The position numbers and the translations under genes are program-made. The notes beneath the pieces were generated by a model. The model searched no databases and was not told the origin of the DNA. It was given only the letters and a program-made list of their open reading frames with translations. Shown one piece after another: positions 1 through 11,462 of a stretch of DNA of 64,000 nucleotides. The stretch is from Curtobacterium sp. TC1 (GTDB lineage: Bacteria > Actinomycetota > Actinomycetes > Actinomycetales > Microbacteriaceae). How positions within the stretch are numbered: the stretch's first letter is position 1; every line of letters begins with the position of its first letter. Location of the stretch: the NCBI RefSeq assembly GCF_019844075.1, contig NZ_CP081964.1:2356001-2420000 (forward strand), given 5' to 3'.

Positions 1-2002
<2,002 letters not shown>

Positions 2003-3631
2003 CTAGCGACGACCCTTGACGATCTGCTCCTGGTCGACGTCCTCGGCGTCTGCCGCGTCGAACTGCTCGGAGCCGAGGGTCTTGCCGTCGCTCGTCTGGA
2101 AGCTCTTCGAGAACTCGTCGATCTGCTTCGACATCTCGGCGACGGTCTCGTCGCTGAGCTGGTTCGTCTCGCGCAGGGTCGTGAGGACCTCGGAGTTGCG
2201 ACGCAGGTGGTCGAGCAGTTCGGACTCGAAGCGCAGCACGTCCGGCACCGGAACGGTGTCGAGCTTGCCGTTGGTGCCGGCCCAGATGGACACGACCTGC
2301 TCCTCGACCGGGTACGGCGAGTACTGCGGCTGCTTGAGGAGCTCGGTCAGGCGGGCACCACGATCCAGCTGACGACGCGACGCCTGGTCGAGGTCGGACG
2401 CGAACATCGCGAACGCCTCGAGGGAGCGGTACTGCGCCAGCTCGAGCTTCAGCGTGCCGGAGACCTTCTTGATCGACTTCACCTGGGCGTCACCACCGAC
2501 GCGGGACACCGAGATGCCCACGTCGACGGCCGGACGCTGGTTCGCGTTGAAGAGGTCCGACTGCAGGAAGATCTGGCCGTCGGTGATCGAGATGACGTTG
2601 GTCGGGATGTACGCCGAGACGTCGTTCGCCTTCGTCTCGATGATCGGGAGACCCGTCATCGAACCGGCGCCGAGCTCGTCGGACAGCTTCGCACAACGCT
2701 CCAGCAGACGGGAGTGCAGGTAGAAGACGTCACCCGGGTACGCCTCGCGCCCCGGCGGACGACGCAGGAGGAGCGACACGGCACGGTAGGCCTCGGCCTG
2801 CTTCGACAGGTCGTCGAAGATGATGAGGACGTGCTTGCCGGAGTACATCCAGTGCTGGCCGATGGCCGAACCGGTGTACGGGGCGAGGTACTTGAAGCCG
2901 GCCGGGTCGGACGCGGGAGCGGCGACGATGGTGGTGTACTCCATCGCACCGGCGTCCTCGAGCGCGCCCTTGACGGAGGCGATCGTGGAGCCCTTCTGAC
3001 CGATGGCGACGTAGATGCAGCGGACCTGCTTGTCCTCGTCGCCGGACTCCCAGTTGGCCTTCTGGTTGATGATCGTGTCGATCGCGATGGCCGTCTTGCC
3101 GGTCTGGCGGTCGCCGATGATCAGCTGACGCTGACCACGGCCGACGGGGATCATCGCGTCGATGGCCTTGATGCCGGTCTGCAGCGGCTCGTGCACCGAC
3201 TTGCGGGACATGACGCCGGGAGCCTGGAGCTCGAGGGCACGACGCCCTTCGGCTGCGATCTCGCCGAGGCCGTCGATCGGGGCGCCGAGGGGGTCGACGA
3301 CGCGGCCGAGGAAGCCGTCACCGACGGGGGCCGAGAGGACCTCACCGGTACGCGTGACTTCCATGCCTTCTTCGATGCCGGCGAACTCGCCGAGCACGAT
3401 CGCGCCGATCTCGTCTTCGTCGAGGTTCTGCGCGAGGCCGAGCGTGCCGTCCGCGAAGCGGATCAGCTCGTTGGCCATGACGCCGGGGAGGCCCTCGACG
3501 TGCGCGATGCCGTCACCGGCGTCGGTGACGTGCCCGACCTCGGCCGTGGAGGCCTTCGTCGGCTCGTAGTTCGAGACGAAGTCCTTCAGGGCATCACGGA
3601 TCTCATCGGGGCTGATGGTGATGTCTGCCAT
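2003..3631 (-). CDS. atpA: F1Fo ATP synthase subunit alpha
   Basis: This is the non-catalytic nucleotide-binding subunit of the F1 hexamer. The 542-aa protein has the Walker A motif GDRQTGKT near residues 170-178, the [13 protein letters not shown] segment, and the [13 protein letters not shown]alker B region. The C-terminal tail is acidic ([10 protein letters not shown]), as is common in actinobacterial alpha subunits. The upstream gap to atpH, 107 bp, is the longest inside the operon from atpE to atpD. The ATG start at 3631 gives an N-terminus ([15 protein letters not shown]) that matches the family. Confidence 0.98.
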   Translation of the reverse strand: MADITISPDEIRDALKDFVSNYEPTKASTAEVGHVTDAGDGIAHVEGLPGVMANELIRFADGTLGLAQNLDEDEIGAIVLGEFAGIEEGMEVTRTGEVLSAPVGDGFLGRVVDPLGAPIDGLGEIAAEGRRALELQAPGVMSRKSVHEPLQTGIKAIDAMIPVGRGQRQLIIGDRQTGKTAIAIDTIINQKANWESGDEDKQVRCIYVAIGQKGSTIASVKGALEDAGAMEYTTIVAAPASDPAGFKYLAPYTGSAIGQHWMYSGKHVLIIFDDLSKQAEAYRAVSLLLRRPPGREAYPGDVFYLHSRLLERCAKLSDELGAGSMTGLPIIETKANDVSAYIPTNVISITDGQIFLQSDLFNANQRPAVDVGISVSRVGGDAQVKSIKKVSGTLKLELAQYRSLEAFAMFASDLDQASRRQLDRGARLTELLKQPQYSPYPVEEQVVSIWAGTNGKLDTVPVPDVLRFESELLDHLRRNSEVLTTLRETNQLSDETVAEMSKQIDEFSKSFQTSDGKTLGSEQFDAADAEDVDQEQIVKGRR

Positions 3632-3738
3632 GGGATTTTCCTTGTGGTTTTCCGGGGCCCTTCGGCTCCGAGAGGGTGACGCTGCCAGACTCGGCAGTTC
3701 CCGTTGTGGACTTGGGAGGAGCGGCTTCGACCGTACGC

Positions 3739-4533
3739 CTAGCCGGCGAGCTGGAGCCGGAGCTCCGAGAGCCGCGTGGACACGGTGCCGTCGATGACGT
3801 CGCCGCCGATCTGCACCCGGACCCCGCCGACGACCGTGGGGTCGACGACCTGGTTGATGCTGATGTCCTTGCCGTAGCGCTCGGCCAGACCGCGTGCAAC
3901 GCGTGCCGACTGGGCGGTCGTGAGTGCCGTGGCGGTGACCACGGTCGCGACGAGCTTGCCGTCCTGCTCGGCCACGATGCGCGAGGCATCGCGGACGAGT
4001 TCACCGATGCGGCGGCCGCGAGGCTGCTGCACGAGCGCGGAGACGATGGTCACGGTCTGCTGCGACGCCTTCGGGCCGAGGAGCCGCTCGACGAGCGCGC
4101 CCTTCTGCGCCGGGCTACCGAGCTTCGTGCCGAGTGCCAGCTCGAGGCCGGCGTCCGAACGGACGGCGGTCTCGAAGGCGAACAACTCGGACTCGATCGG
4201 CGAGCCCGGACCCGCGGTGGCGGCGACGGCGCGGATGCCCGCGTCCTCGATGCCCGCGAGCAGGTCCTGCTGCGAGGACCAGCGCGAGCCGGCCACCGCG
4301 GTCAGGACCGCACGAGTCGCGTTCGACTGGCCGGCGAAGACGCGGTCGATGAGGACCTTCTTGCCGGCCGGGTCAGCCGTCGGGTCGGACAGCAGCCCGA
4401 GCAGCTGCGGCGCACCGGCGATCGCACGCCCGGAGGCGAGGATCTCGGCACCCGCGGCCAGGTCGGCGCTCGAACCGAGGTCCGAGAGCACCGCCCTGGT
4501 GGACGCGAGTGCTTCTCTGGTAGCGCTGCGCAT
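3739..4533 (-). CDS. atpH: F1Fo ATP synthase subunit delta
   Basis: Delta forms the top of the peripheral stalk and ties subunit b to the alpha subunits. At 264 aa it is longer than the roughly 180 aa of proteobacterial delta, which is normal for high-GC Gram-positives. The C-terminal motif [27 protein letters not shown] is diagnostic. Unlike mycobacteria, where b and delta are fused, delta is a separate protein here. Its start lies only 2 bp after the atpF stop, so tight coupling with atpF is likely. Confidence 0.95.
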   Translation of the reverse strand: MRSATREALASTRAVLSDLGSSADLAAGAEILASGRAIAGAPQLLGLLSDPTADPAGKKVLIDRVFAGQSNATRAVLTAVAGSRWSSQQDLLAGIEDAGIRAVAATAGPGSPIESELFAFETAVRSDAGLELALGTKLGSPAQKGALVERLLGPKASQQTVTIVSALVQQPRGRRIGELVRDASRIVAEQDGKLVATVVTATALTTAQSARVARGLAERYGKDISINQVVDPTVVGGVRVQIGGDVIDGTVSTRLSELRLQLAG

Positions 4534-4535
4534 GC

Positions 4536-5090
4536 TCAGTGCTCCCCCGTCTTCGTGGCCTGCGAGGCCTCGAGGTCGGCGAGGAACCGGTCGACGACTG
4601 CCGACGACTTGGCGTCGTCCTTGAGCGATTCGCCGATCACGCCGGACGCGAGGTCGAGGGCAAGGGTGCCCACCTCGGACCGGAGGGACTGGACGGCGCT
4701 CTGGCGCTCGGCTTCGATCTGCGCCTGGGCGTTGGCCGTGATGCGTGCTGCATCGGCCGCTGCCTGCTCGCGGACCTCGTTGCCGATCGCCGTGGCGTCG
4801 GCGCGGGCCTGCTCGCGGATGCGGGACGCCTCGGAGCGGGCGTCGGCGAGCTGCTTGTTGTACTCGTCGAGCGCAGCAGCGGCCTGCTCCTGAGCAGCCT
4901 CTGCCTTCTTGATGCCACCCTCGATGGCCTCGGTGCGCTCATCGAGCATCTTCGTGATGCGCGGCGTGACGACACGCCACATCACCAAGAAGATGATGAC
5001 GAAGGCAACCAACGACCACACGATGTCGTACACCGGCGGAATGAGGGGGTTGTGCGTCTCCTCCGCCGCGATGATGAGTGCGTTGTGCAT
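4536..5090 (-). CDS. atpF: F1Fo ATP synthase subunit b
   Basis: Subunit b is the membrane-anchored peripheral stalk. The 184-aa protein has one N-terminal membrane helix (IVWSLVAFVIIFLVMWRVV, about residues 23-42) followed by a long charged, alanine-rich helix predicted to form the coiled-coil dimer. It lies between atpE and atpH with spacings of 9 and 2 bp. Length, topology and position all agree with a standard b subunit. Confidence 0.96.
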   Translation of the reverse strand: MHNALIIAAEETHNPLIPPVYDIVWSLVAFVIIFLVMWRVVTPRITKMLDERTEAIEGGIKKAEAAQEQAAAALDEYNKQLADARSEASRIREQARADATAIGNEVREQAAADAARITANAQAQIEAERQSAVQSLRSEVGTLALDLASGVIGESLKDDAKSSAVVDRFLADLEASQATKTGEH

Positions 5091-5099
5091 CGAGGAACC

Positions 5100-6258
<1,159 letters not shown>

Positions 6259-6365
6259 ATCATGGCACGCGATGGTGGACGTTGTGGAGGCTTGCCCGCT
6301 CCGAGCGAAAGGCTCCGGTGGCGGACTCCGAGAAGCCTATCAGGTGCGAGAGGCTTCCCGGCTTC

Positions 6366-6857
6366 TCAGTTGCGGGGGGTCGGGTTCTCAGCGTCCGCGG
6401 AGCCACCGGCTCCGTCGCCGGGCAGCTGCACGCCGATCGGGATCCGGGCCTTCGCCACCGCGACGACGTCGATGACCAGGGACCCGACGACACCCGCGAT
6501 GATCACGATCGCGAGCACCGGGAAGTCCACCCAGGTGCGGTCCTTCAGCGCCACGAGCAGCACGATGAAGACGATGAACTTGAGCAGCCAGGTGCCCATC
6601 ACGATGCCGAAGAAGGCACCCGAGATCATCTGTCCCTTGGAGACGCGCAGCGCGACGAGGACACTGACGGCGGTCAGCCCGAGGAACACGACGCTGAGCA
6701 CGGCACCGAGCAGGCCGCCGACGAGCCCGGGAGTGTCGGCGACGAGCAGTCCCACGACTCCCCCGACGATCGCCAGGGCGACGGCGAGGACCGCTCCCCA
6801 GGTGATGATGCGGCGGAACACCGGCCGGACGTGGTCGAGCGCGTTCGGTGCGGTCAC
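6366..6857 (-). CDS. atpI: AtpI-like small membrane protein
   Basis: A 163-aa protein with four predicted membrane helices lies immediately upstream of atpB. This is the place of atpI (Rv1303 in mycobacteria), thought to help c-ring assembly or magnesium uptake for the ATP synthase. The GTG start at 6857 overlaps the stop codon of the upstream wecA-like gene by four bases (GTGA). The longer open frame that continues upstream is only a shadow of wecA. The assignment rests on topology and position; sequence conservation in this family is low. Confidence 0.8.
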   Translation of the reverse strand: MTAPNALDHVRPVFRRIITWGAVLAVALAIVGGVVGLLVADTPGLVGGLLGAVLSVVFLGLTAVSVLVALRVSKGQMISGAFFGIVMGTWLLKFIVFIVLLVALKDRTWVDFPVLAIVIIAGVVGSLVIDVVAVAKARIPIGVQLPGDGAGGSADAENPTPRN

Positions 6858-8080
6858 GTGATGTCTCCTGGGATCGTGCGGTCGTTGGCGGCCCGGTCGA
6901 GCGGGTCGAGGCTGGCGTCCACCACGGCGGCGGAGCGGTTGGCGGTCTGGGCGGCGATCTCGGTCCGCTTCCGGCCGAGCGGCGCGAACGTGGCGACCGC
7001 GCACACGGTGAAGCCGACCGCGACGAAGGTGACCACCCAGTACCAGTCGACGAACAGGAACAGCAGGCACCCGACCGCGACGGTGGCGGTCCACGCGTAG
7101 AAGATCAGCACGGCGTGGAAGTGCGAGTGCCCCATGTCGAGCAGGCGGTGGTGCAGGTGCTTGCGGTCGGCCGAGAACGGGGACTTCCCGGCACTGAGCC
7201 GCCTGGTGACCGCCAGGCCGAAGTCGAGGATCGGCACGATCAGGATCGCGAAGGGCAGCAGGATCGGGATGAAGGCCGGCAGCAGTGCCTGGCGTGTCTG
7301 CACCGCTGCCGGATCGATGTTGCCCGTGACCGACACCGCGCTCGTGGCCATCAGGAAGCCGACGAGCAGGGCTCCCGCGTCGCCCATGAAGAGCTTCGCG
7401 GGGTGCCAGTTGAGGATGAGGAACCCGAAGCAGGACCCGACGAGCACCGCCGTCAGCAGGGACGGCAGGTTGAAGAAGAACTCGGTCTGCACGACCACGC
7501 GGTTGATGAAGAACGTGTAGAGGAAGAACACCCCGCCGGCGATGATCGCGACCCCCGCGACCAAGCCGTCGAGTCCGTCGATGAAGTTCACCGCGTTCAT
7601 CACGAGCACCACCGCCAGCACCGTGAAGATCAGGCTCATGTACGACGAGCCGACCCCCAGGGTGTTCCCGATCGGCAGCGACACGATGGCCACGCCCTGC
7701 CAGGCGAGGATGCCCGCGGCGATGATCTGCCCCGCGAGCTTCGTCATCCAGTCGAGGTCCCAGATGTCGTCCGCGACCCCGAGGACCACGATGATCGTCG
7801 CTCCTCCGAGCACCGCCAGCACGCGCCCGGGCTCGGAGAACACCAGCCGGAAGTAGTCGGTCCCCGCGATCGAGGGGAACAGGAACCACGCCGCCAGCAG
7901 CGACACGATGACGCCGATGTACATCGCGATCCCGCCGAGGCGCGGCGTGGGCGTGCGGTGCACGTCCCGCTCGCGGACCTGGGGGTACCACTTGTACTTC
8001 AGCCCGAGCTTCCAGACGAGCACACTGACCAGGAAGCTCACGACCGCGGCGATCGCCCCCGCCAGCAGGTAGTACTTCAT
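6854..8080 (-). CDS. wecA: Undecaprenyl-phosphate GlcNAc-1-phosphate transferase family protein (WecA/Rfe-like)
   Basis: This polytopic enzyme transfers a sugar-1-phosphate from a UDP-sugar to the lipid carrier decaprenyl or undecaprenyl phosphate, the first step of cell-wall glycopolymer synthesis. The 408-aa sequence has the catalytic aspartates in VADDIWDLDW, the NAVNFIDGLDGL motif, FMGDAGALLVGF and the histidine-rich HLHHRLLDMGHSH loop. It corresponds in position to Rv1302 (rfe) between sua5 and atpI. Its ATG overlaps the sua5 stop as ATGA, and its own stop overlaps the atpI-like start. The exact sugar donor cannot be read from the sequence. Confidence 0.92.
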   Translation of the reverse strand: MKYYLLAGAIAAVVSFLVSVLVWKLGLKYKWYPQVRERDVHRTPTPRLGGIAMYIGVIVSLLAAWFLFPSIAGTDYFRLVFSEPGRVLAVLGGATIIVVLGVADDIWDLDWMTKLAGQIIAAGILAWQGVAIVSLPIGNTLGVGSSYMSLIFTVLAVVLVMNAVNFIDGLDGLVAGVAIIAGGVFFLYTFFINRVVVQTEFFFNLPSLLTAVLVGSCFGFLILNWHPAKLFMGDAGALLVGFLMATSAVSVTGNIDPAAVQTRQALLPAFIPILLPFAILIVPILDFGLAVTRRLSAGKSPFSADRKHLHHRLLDMGHSHFHAVLIFYAWTATVAVGCLLFLFVDWYWVVTFVAVGFTVCAVATFAPLGRKRTEIAAQTANRSAAVVDASLDPLDRAANDRTIPGDIT

Positions 8081-8751
8081 CCGACGAGGTCGGCTCCGAC
8101 GACCCGGGTGATCTCGTCGTCGGAGATCACCCCGTGCCGGACGATGCGGAGCTTCCCACCGTCCGACAGCCCCGTCGCGTCGACGATCGTCGACCCGGTC
8201 GAGGCCTCGAAGCCCTCGTGCGCGCCGATGGCGCCACCGTCCAGGTACACGGCGACGCTGTCCCCGAGCATCCGCTCGGCGGCGTCGACGTCCATCGCCG
8301 CCGGGTCACCGGTCGAGTTCGCGGACGAGACCGCGAGCGGACCCACCTCTTGCAGGAGCTCGAGTGCGATCCGCGAGTCCGGCATCCGCAGGGCGACCGT
8401 GCCCCGCGTCTCGCCGAGGTCCCAGTCGAGCGACGGCTGTGCCCGCAGGATCACGGTCAGCCCGCCGGGCCAGAACTCGGCGACGAGGTCGCGCACCTGC
8501 TGCGGGACGTCGCTCGCGAGCGCGTCGAGCGTCGGCGGGCCGGGGATGAGCACCGGCGGCGGCGACTGCCGCGTCCGGCCCTTCGCGTCGAGCAGCCGCT
8601 GGACGGCGGCCGCGTTGAAGGCGTCCGCGGCGAGGCCGTAGACGGTGTCGGTGGGGACGACGACGAGGTCTCCGCGCCCGAGGGCGGCACGTGCGAGCCG
8701 CATCCCGGTCAGGAGCCCGTCGGAGTCGGTGCAGTCGTATCGGGATGCCAT
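8077..8751 (-). CDS. tsaC: L-threonylcarbamoyladenylate synthase (Sua5/YrdC family)
   Basis: This enzyme makes threonylcarbamoyl-AMP from threonine, bicarbonate and ATP for the t6A37 modification of tRNAs reading ANN codons. The 224-aa protein has the YrdC signature PTDTVYGLAADAFN and the SANSTGDPAAMD segment. The ATG at 8751 is chosen because a TATCAT box lies 9 nt upstream and there is no Shine-Dalgarno sequence, which suggests a leaderless transcript; the open frame upstream is a shadow of the HAD gene. The stop overlaps the wecA start (ATGA). It is shorter than two-domain Sua5 proteins. Confidence 0.93.
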   Translation of the reverse strand: MASRYDCTDSDGLLTGMRLARAALGRGDLVVVPTDTVYGLAADAFNAAAVQRLLDAKGRTRQSPPPVLIPGPPTLDALASDVPQQVRDLVAEFWPGGLTVILRAQPSLDWDLGETRGTVALRMPDSRIALELLQEVGPLAVSSANSTGDPAAMDVDAAERMLGDSVAVYLDGGAIGAHEGFEASTGSTIVDATGLSDGGKLRIVRHGVISDDEITRVVGADLVG

Positions 8752-8760
8752 GACTCGACG

Positions 8761-8766
8761 ATGATA
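8761..8766 (-). promoter_or_regulatory. -10 box TATCAT of a probable leaderless tsaC/sua5 transcript
   Basis: TATCAT on the minus strand ends 9 nt before the tsaC ATG. The same 37-bp gap holds the start region of the divergent HAD gene, so the two promoters probably overlap. Confidence 0.5.
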
Positions 8767-8788
8767 GTGCGACACAATGGAGGACATC

Positions 8789-9439
8789 GTGAACGAGACC
8801 CCTGCGCCCCACCTCCTGTTCCTCTTCGACATGGACGACGTCCTGGTCCGGTACGACTGGCAGGTGCGGATGGCCGCACTCTCCGAGTTCACCGGACACG
8901 AGTTCGCGGAGCTCCGCCGGCGCTGGTGGGACTGCGGCCACGAGATGCGTGCCGAGGCCGGTGGCTTCGCCGACGGTGACGAGTACCTCGCCGCGTTCGA
9001 GCAGGCCATGGAGTGCGACGTCCCCGAGGCCGAGTGGGCGCGCATCCGCGGATCCGCGATGACCGAGCTGCCGGAACGCATCGAGGCCGTCCGCATCGCG
9101 AGCGAGCACGGGCGTGTCGGCCTGCTCACCAACAACGGGCCGCTCGCCGGTCGGTGGATCCACCAGTGGGCACCCTCGCTGCCCGGGCTGTTCGGCGACC
9201 ACCTGGACACGTCGAGCAACTTCGGCGCCCGCAAGCCCGAGCCCGAGGTCTTCCTCCGCGCGGTCGAGCACCACGGCGTGCCCGCCGAGCGCACGTTCTT
9301 CGCCGACGACATGCCGGAGAACATCGCGGGCGCCCGGAGCGTCGGCATCCACGCCGTCCTGGTCGAGCGCGACACCGACCTGCGCGAGCACGTCCGCGCC
9401 TTCGTCGCGCAGCAGCGCGAGGCCTCCCCCGTCGCCTGA
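8789..9439 (+). CDS. HAD family hydrolase (haloacid dehalogenase-like phosphatase)
   Basis: This is a cytoplasmic HAD-type hydrolase, about 216 aa, with all four motifs: FDMDDVLVRYDW (nucleophile Asp), LLTNNG, the lysine in ARKPEPEVF and the acidic FFADDMPENIAGA. The family includes small-molecule phosphatases; the substrate cannot be told. The GTG at 8789 is preferred over an ATG at 8777 because GGAGG (8779-8783) lies 5 nt upstream of the GTG. It is inserted on the plus strand into the otherwise conserved minus-strand order prmC-sua5-wecA, divergent from sua5 and convergent with prmC. Confidence 0.88.
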   Translation: MNETPAPHLLFLFDMDDVLVRYDWQVRMAALSEFTGHEFAELRRRWWDCGHEMRAEAGGFADGDEYLAAFEQAMECDVPEAEWARIRGSAMTELPERIEAVRIASEHGRVGLLTNNGPLAGRWIHQWAPSLPGLFGDHLDTSSNFGARKPEPEVFLRAVEHHGVPAERTFFADDMPENIAGARSVGIHAVLVERDTDLREHVRAFVAQQREASPVA

Positions 9440-9453
9440 CCGACACACCGACC

Positions 9454-9464
9454 GGGAGGCCCGT
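9454..9464. repeat. Dispersed GGGAGGCCCGT motif
   Basis: One copy of an 11-bp motif that recurs through the window, here in the 36-bp convergent gap between the HAD gene and prmC. Here it is followed by GGTGCGTC, as at 16089-16107; the 62.66 kb copy has GGCGCGTC. Confidence 0.6.
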
Positions 9465-9475
9465 GGTGCGTCCGG

Positions 9476-10348
9476 CTACCGCGTCGCGGTGGTCGTGCGG
9501 TCGCGTCCCGTCAGGTCGACGTGCGTCTCCGGGGTCCGGAACCCCCGGCGCGCGAGCACGTCGCGGACGCCGGCGCCCTGCGGCTCGGCGTGCTCGATGA
9601 CGAGCACCCCGCCGGGCACGAGCAGCCGCCACGCCGTCTCGGCCAGGGCACGCACCGCGTCGAGGCCGTCCGGTCCGCCGTACAGCGCCATCGCGGGGTC
9701 GTGGTCGCGCACCTCGGGATCGATCGGGACCGCGTCGTCCGGCACGTACGGCGGGTTCGACACCACGACGGACACCGTGCCGTCCAGTTCGGGCAGCGCG
9801 TCGGCCAGGTCACCCTCGACGAGTCGCACCGTGCCGCCGTGGGCATCGACGTTCCGACGGGTCCAAGGCAGTGCCTCGGGCGAGGCCTCGACCGCGTAGA
9901 CCACGGCGTTCGGCACCTCGGTGTCCATCGCGATGGCGATCGCACCACTGCCCGAACCGAGGTCGACCGCGATCGGCGCCGGCACCGCGACCGTCCGGAG
10001 CGCGTCGATGCCGAACTGCACGACGCCCTCGGTCTCGGGCCGCGGCACGAAGACCCCTGGCCCGACCGCCAGGGTCAGCGCGCGGAAGTACGCCTGCCCG
10101 GTGATGTGCTGCAGGGGTTCGCGGGTGCTCCGACGCGCGATCGCGTGCCGGAAGCGCTCGACGTGCTCCGCCGCGATGGCGCCACCGGTCATCGCCCGGG
10201 CCTGCACGGCGCCGCGCGAGGTGTCGGTCGCCCACGCGAGCAGCAGCTCCGCGTCGACCTGGGGTGTCGGGACGCCGGACGCGACGAGCGCCGCGGCCGC
10301 CTGCTCGAGCAGGCGATCCGCGGCGAACGTGACGGGCGTGTCGGACAC
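9476..10348 (-). CDS. prmC: Peptide chain release factor N5-glutamine methyltransferase
   Basis: PrmC methylates the glutamine of the GGQ motif of release factors, here most likely the PrfA encoded just upstream. The 290-aa SAM-dependent enzyme has the glycine-rich SAM motif VDLGSGSGAIAIAM and the catalytic NPPY in VVVSNPPYVPDD. The GTG start at 10348 is preferred because GGAGG lies 8 nt upstream; the frame further upstream overlaps prfA and is not needed. It follows prfA by 28 bp, the classical prfA-prmC pair. Confidence 0.94.
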   Translation of the reverse strand: MSDTPVTFAADRLLEQAAAALVASGVPTPQVDAELLLAWATDTSRGAVQARAMTGGAIAAEHVERFRHAIARRSTREPLQHITGQAYFRALTLAVGPGVFVPRPETEGVVQFGIDALRTVAVPAPIAVDLGSGSGAIAIAMDTEVPNAVVYAVEASPEALPWTRRNVDAHGGTVRLVEGDLADALPELDGTVSVVVSNPPYVPDDAVPIDPEVRDHDPAMALYGGPDGLDAVRALAETAWRLLVPGGVLVIEHAEPQGAGVRDVLARRGFRTPETHVDLTGRDRTTTATR

Positions 10349-10376
10349 GAGCCGGGCCTCCAGGCGGGGTGAGCGG

Positions 10377-11459
10377 TTACGCGTCCTGGTCGCCGATGGC
10401 GGCCAGACGTGCCTCTTCGTCCGCCTGGATGGCGGACTGGACGACGGGCTCGAGCGCACCGTTCATGACGCGGTCGAGGTCGTACGCCTTGTAGCCGGTG
10501 CGGTGGTCCGCGATCCGGTTCTCCGGGAAGTTGTACGTCCGGATGCGCTCCGAACGGTCCATCCCGCGGATCTGCGACTTGCGCGCGTCCGAGGCGATCG
10601 CGTCGAGCTCCTCCTGCTGCCGCGCGAGGATGCGTGCGCGGAGCACGCGCATGCCGGCCTCACGGTTCTGCAGCTGCGACTTCTCGTTCTGCATCGCCAC
10701 CGTGATGCCCGTGGGCAGGTGGGTGATGCGGACCGCGGAGTCCGTCGTGTTGACGGACTGGCCGCCGGGACCGGACGACCGGTAGACGTCGATCTTCAGG
10801 TCGTTCTGGTTGATCGCGACCTCCTCCGGCTCGTCGACCTCGGGGAACACCAGCACGCCGGTCGTCGAGGTGTGGATGCGCCCCTGCGACTCGGTCTGCG
10901 GCACGCGCTGCACACGGTGCACGCCGCCCTCGTACTTCAGGTGCGCCCAGACGCCCTGCGACGGGTCAGTGGTGTTCGACTTGATCGCGACCTGGACGTC
11001 CTTGTAGCCGCCCAGGTCGGACTCGGTGCGCTCGAGGAGCTCGACCTTCCAGCCCTTGGTCTCGGCGTAGTGCGAGTACATGCGCAGGAGGTCGGCCGCG
11101 AACAGCGCCGACTCCTCGCCGCCCTCGCCGCCTTTGATCTCCATGATCACGTCGCGTCCGTCGTCGGGGTCGCGCGGGATGAGCAGCCGGCGGAGACGCT
11201 CCTGACGCTCCGCCAACTGCTCCTCGAGCCCGGGGACCTCGTCCGCGAACGCCGCGTCCTCACGCGCGAGTTCCTGGGCGGCGGCGAGGTCGTCCCCCGC
11301 CGCCTGCCAGGACTCGTACGCGGACTTGATCTGGTTGAGCTCGGCGTAGCGCCGGTTCACCTTCTTCGCCCGGGCCGCATCGGCGTGGAGCGCGGGGTCC
11401 GACAGCTGCTGCGTCAGGTCCTCGTGTTCCGCCAGCAGCCCTGCCACCGACTCGAACAC
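10377..11459 (-). CDS. prfA: Peptide chain release factor 1
   Basis: RF1 ends translation at UAA and UAG codons. The 360-aa protein carries the peptidyl-hydrolysis motif GGQ in [18 protein letters not shown] and the anticodon-like PxT region (HLPTGITV, with PAT/PVT-type recognition upstream in the codon-reading domain). It begins 3 bp after the rho stop. In mycobacteria rpmE separates rho and prfA; here it is missing, so the two genes are adjacent. Confidence 0.97.
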   Translation of the reverse strand: MFESVAGLLAEHEDLTQQLSDPALHADAARAKKVNRRYAELNQIKSAYESWQAAGDDLAAAQELAREDAAFADEVPGLEEQLAERQERLRRLLIPRDPDDGRDVIMEIKGGEGGEESALFAADLLRMYSHYAETKGWKVELLERTESDLGGYKDVQVAIKSNTTDPSQGVWAHLKYEGGVHRVQRVPQTESQGRIHTSTTGVLVFPEVDEPEEVAINQNDLKIDVYRSSGPGGQSVNTTDSAVRITHLPTGITVAMQNEKSQLQNREAGMRVLRARILARQQEELDAIASDARKSQIRGMDRSERIRTYNFPENRIADHRTGYKAYDLDRVMNGALEPVVQSAIQADEEARLAAIGDQDA

Positions 11460-11462
11460 GCG

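Noticed and set aside
8777..8788. ATG at 8777 as the HAD start
   Set aside because: It sits inside the ribosome binding site GGAGG that serves the GTG at 8789.
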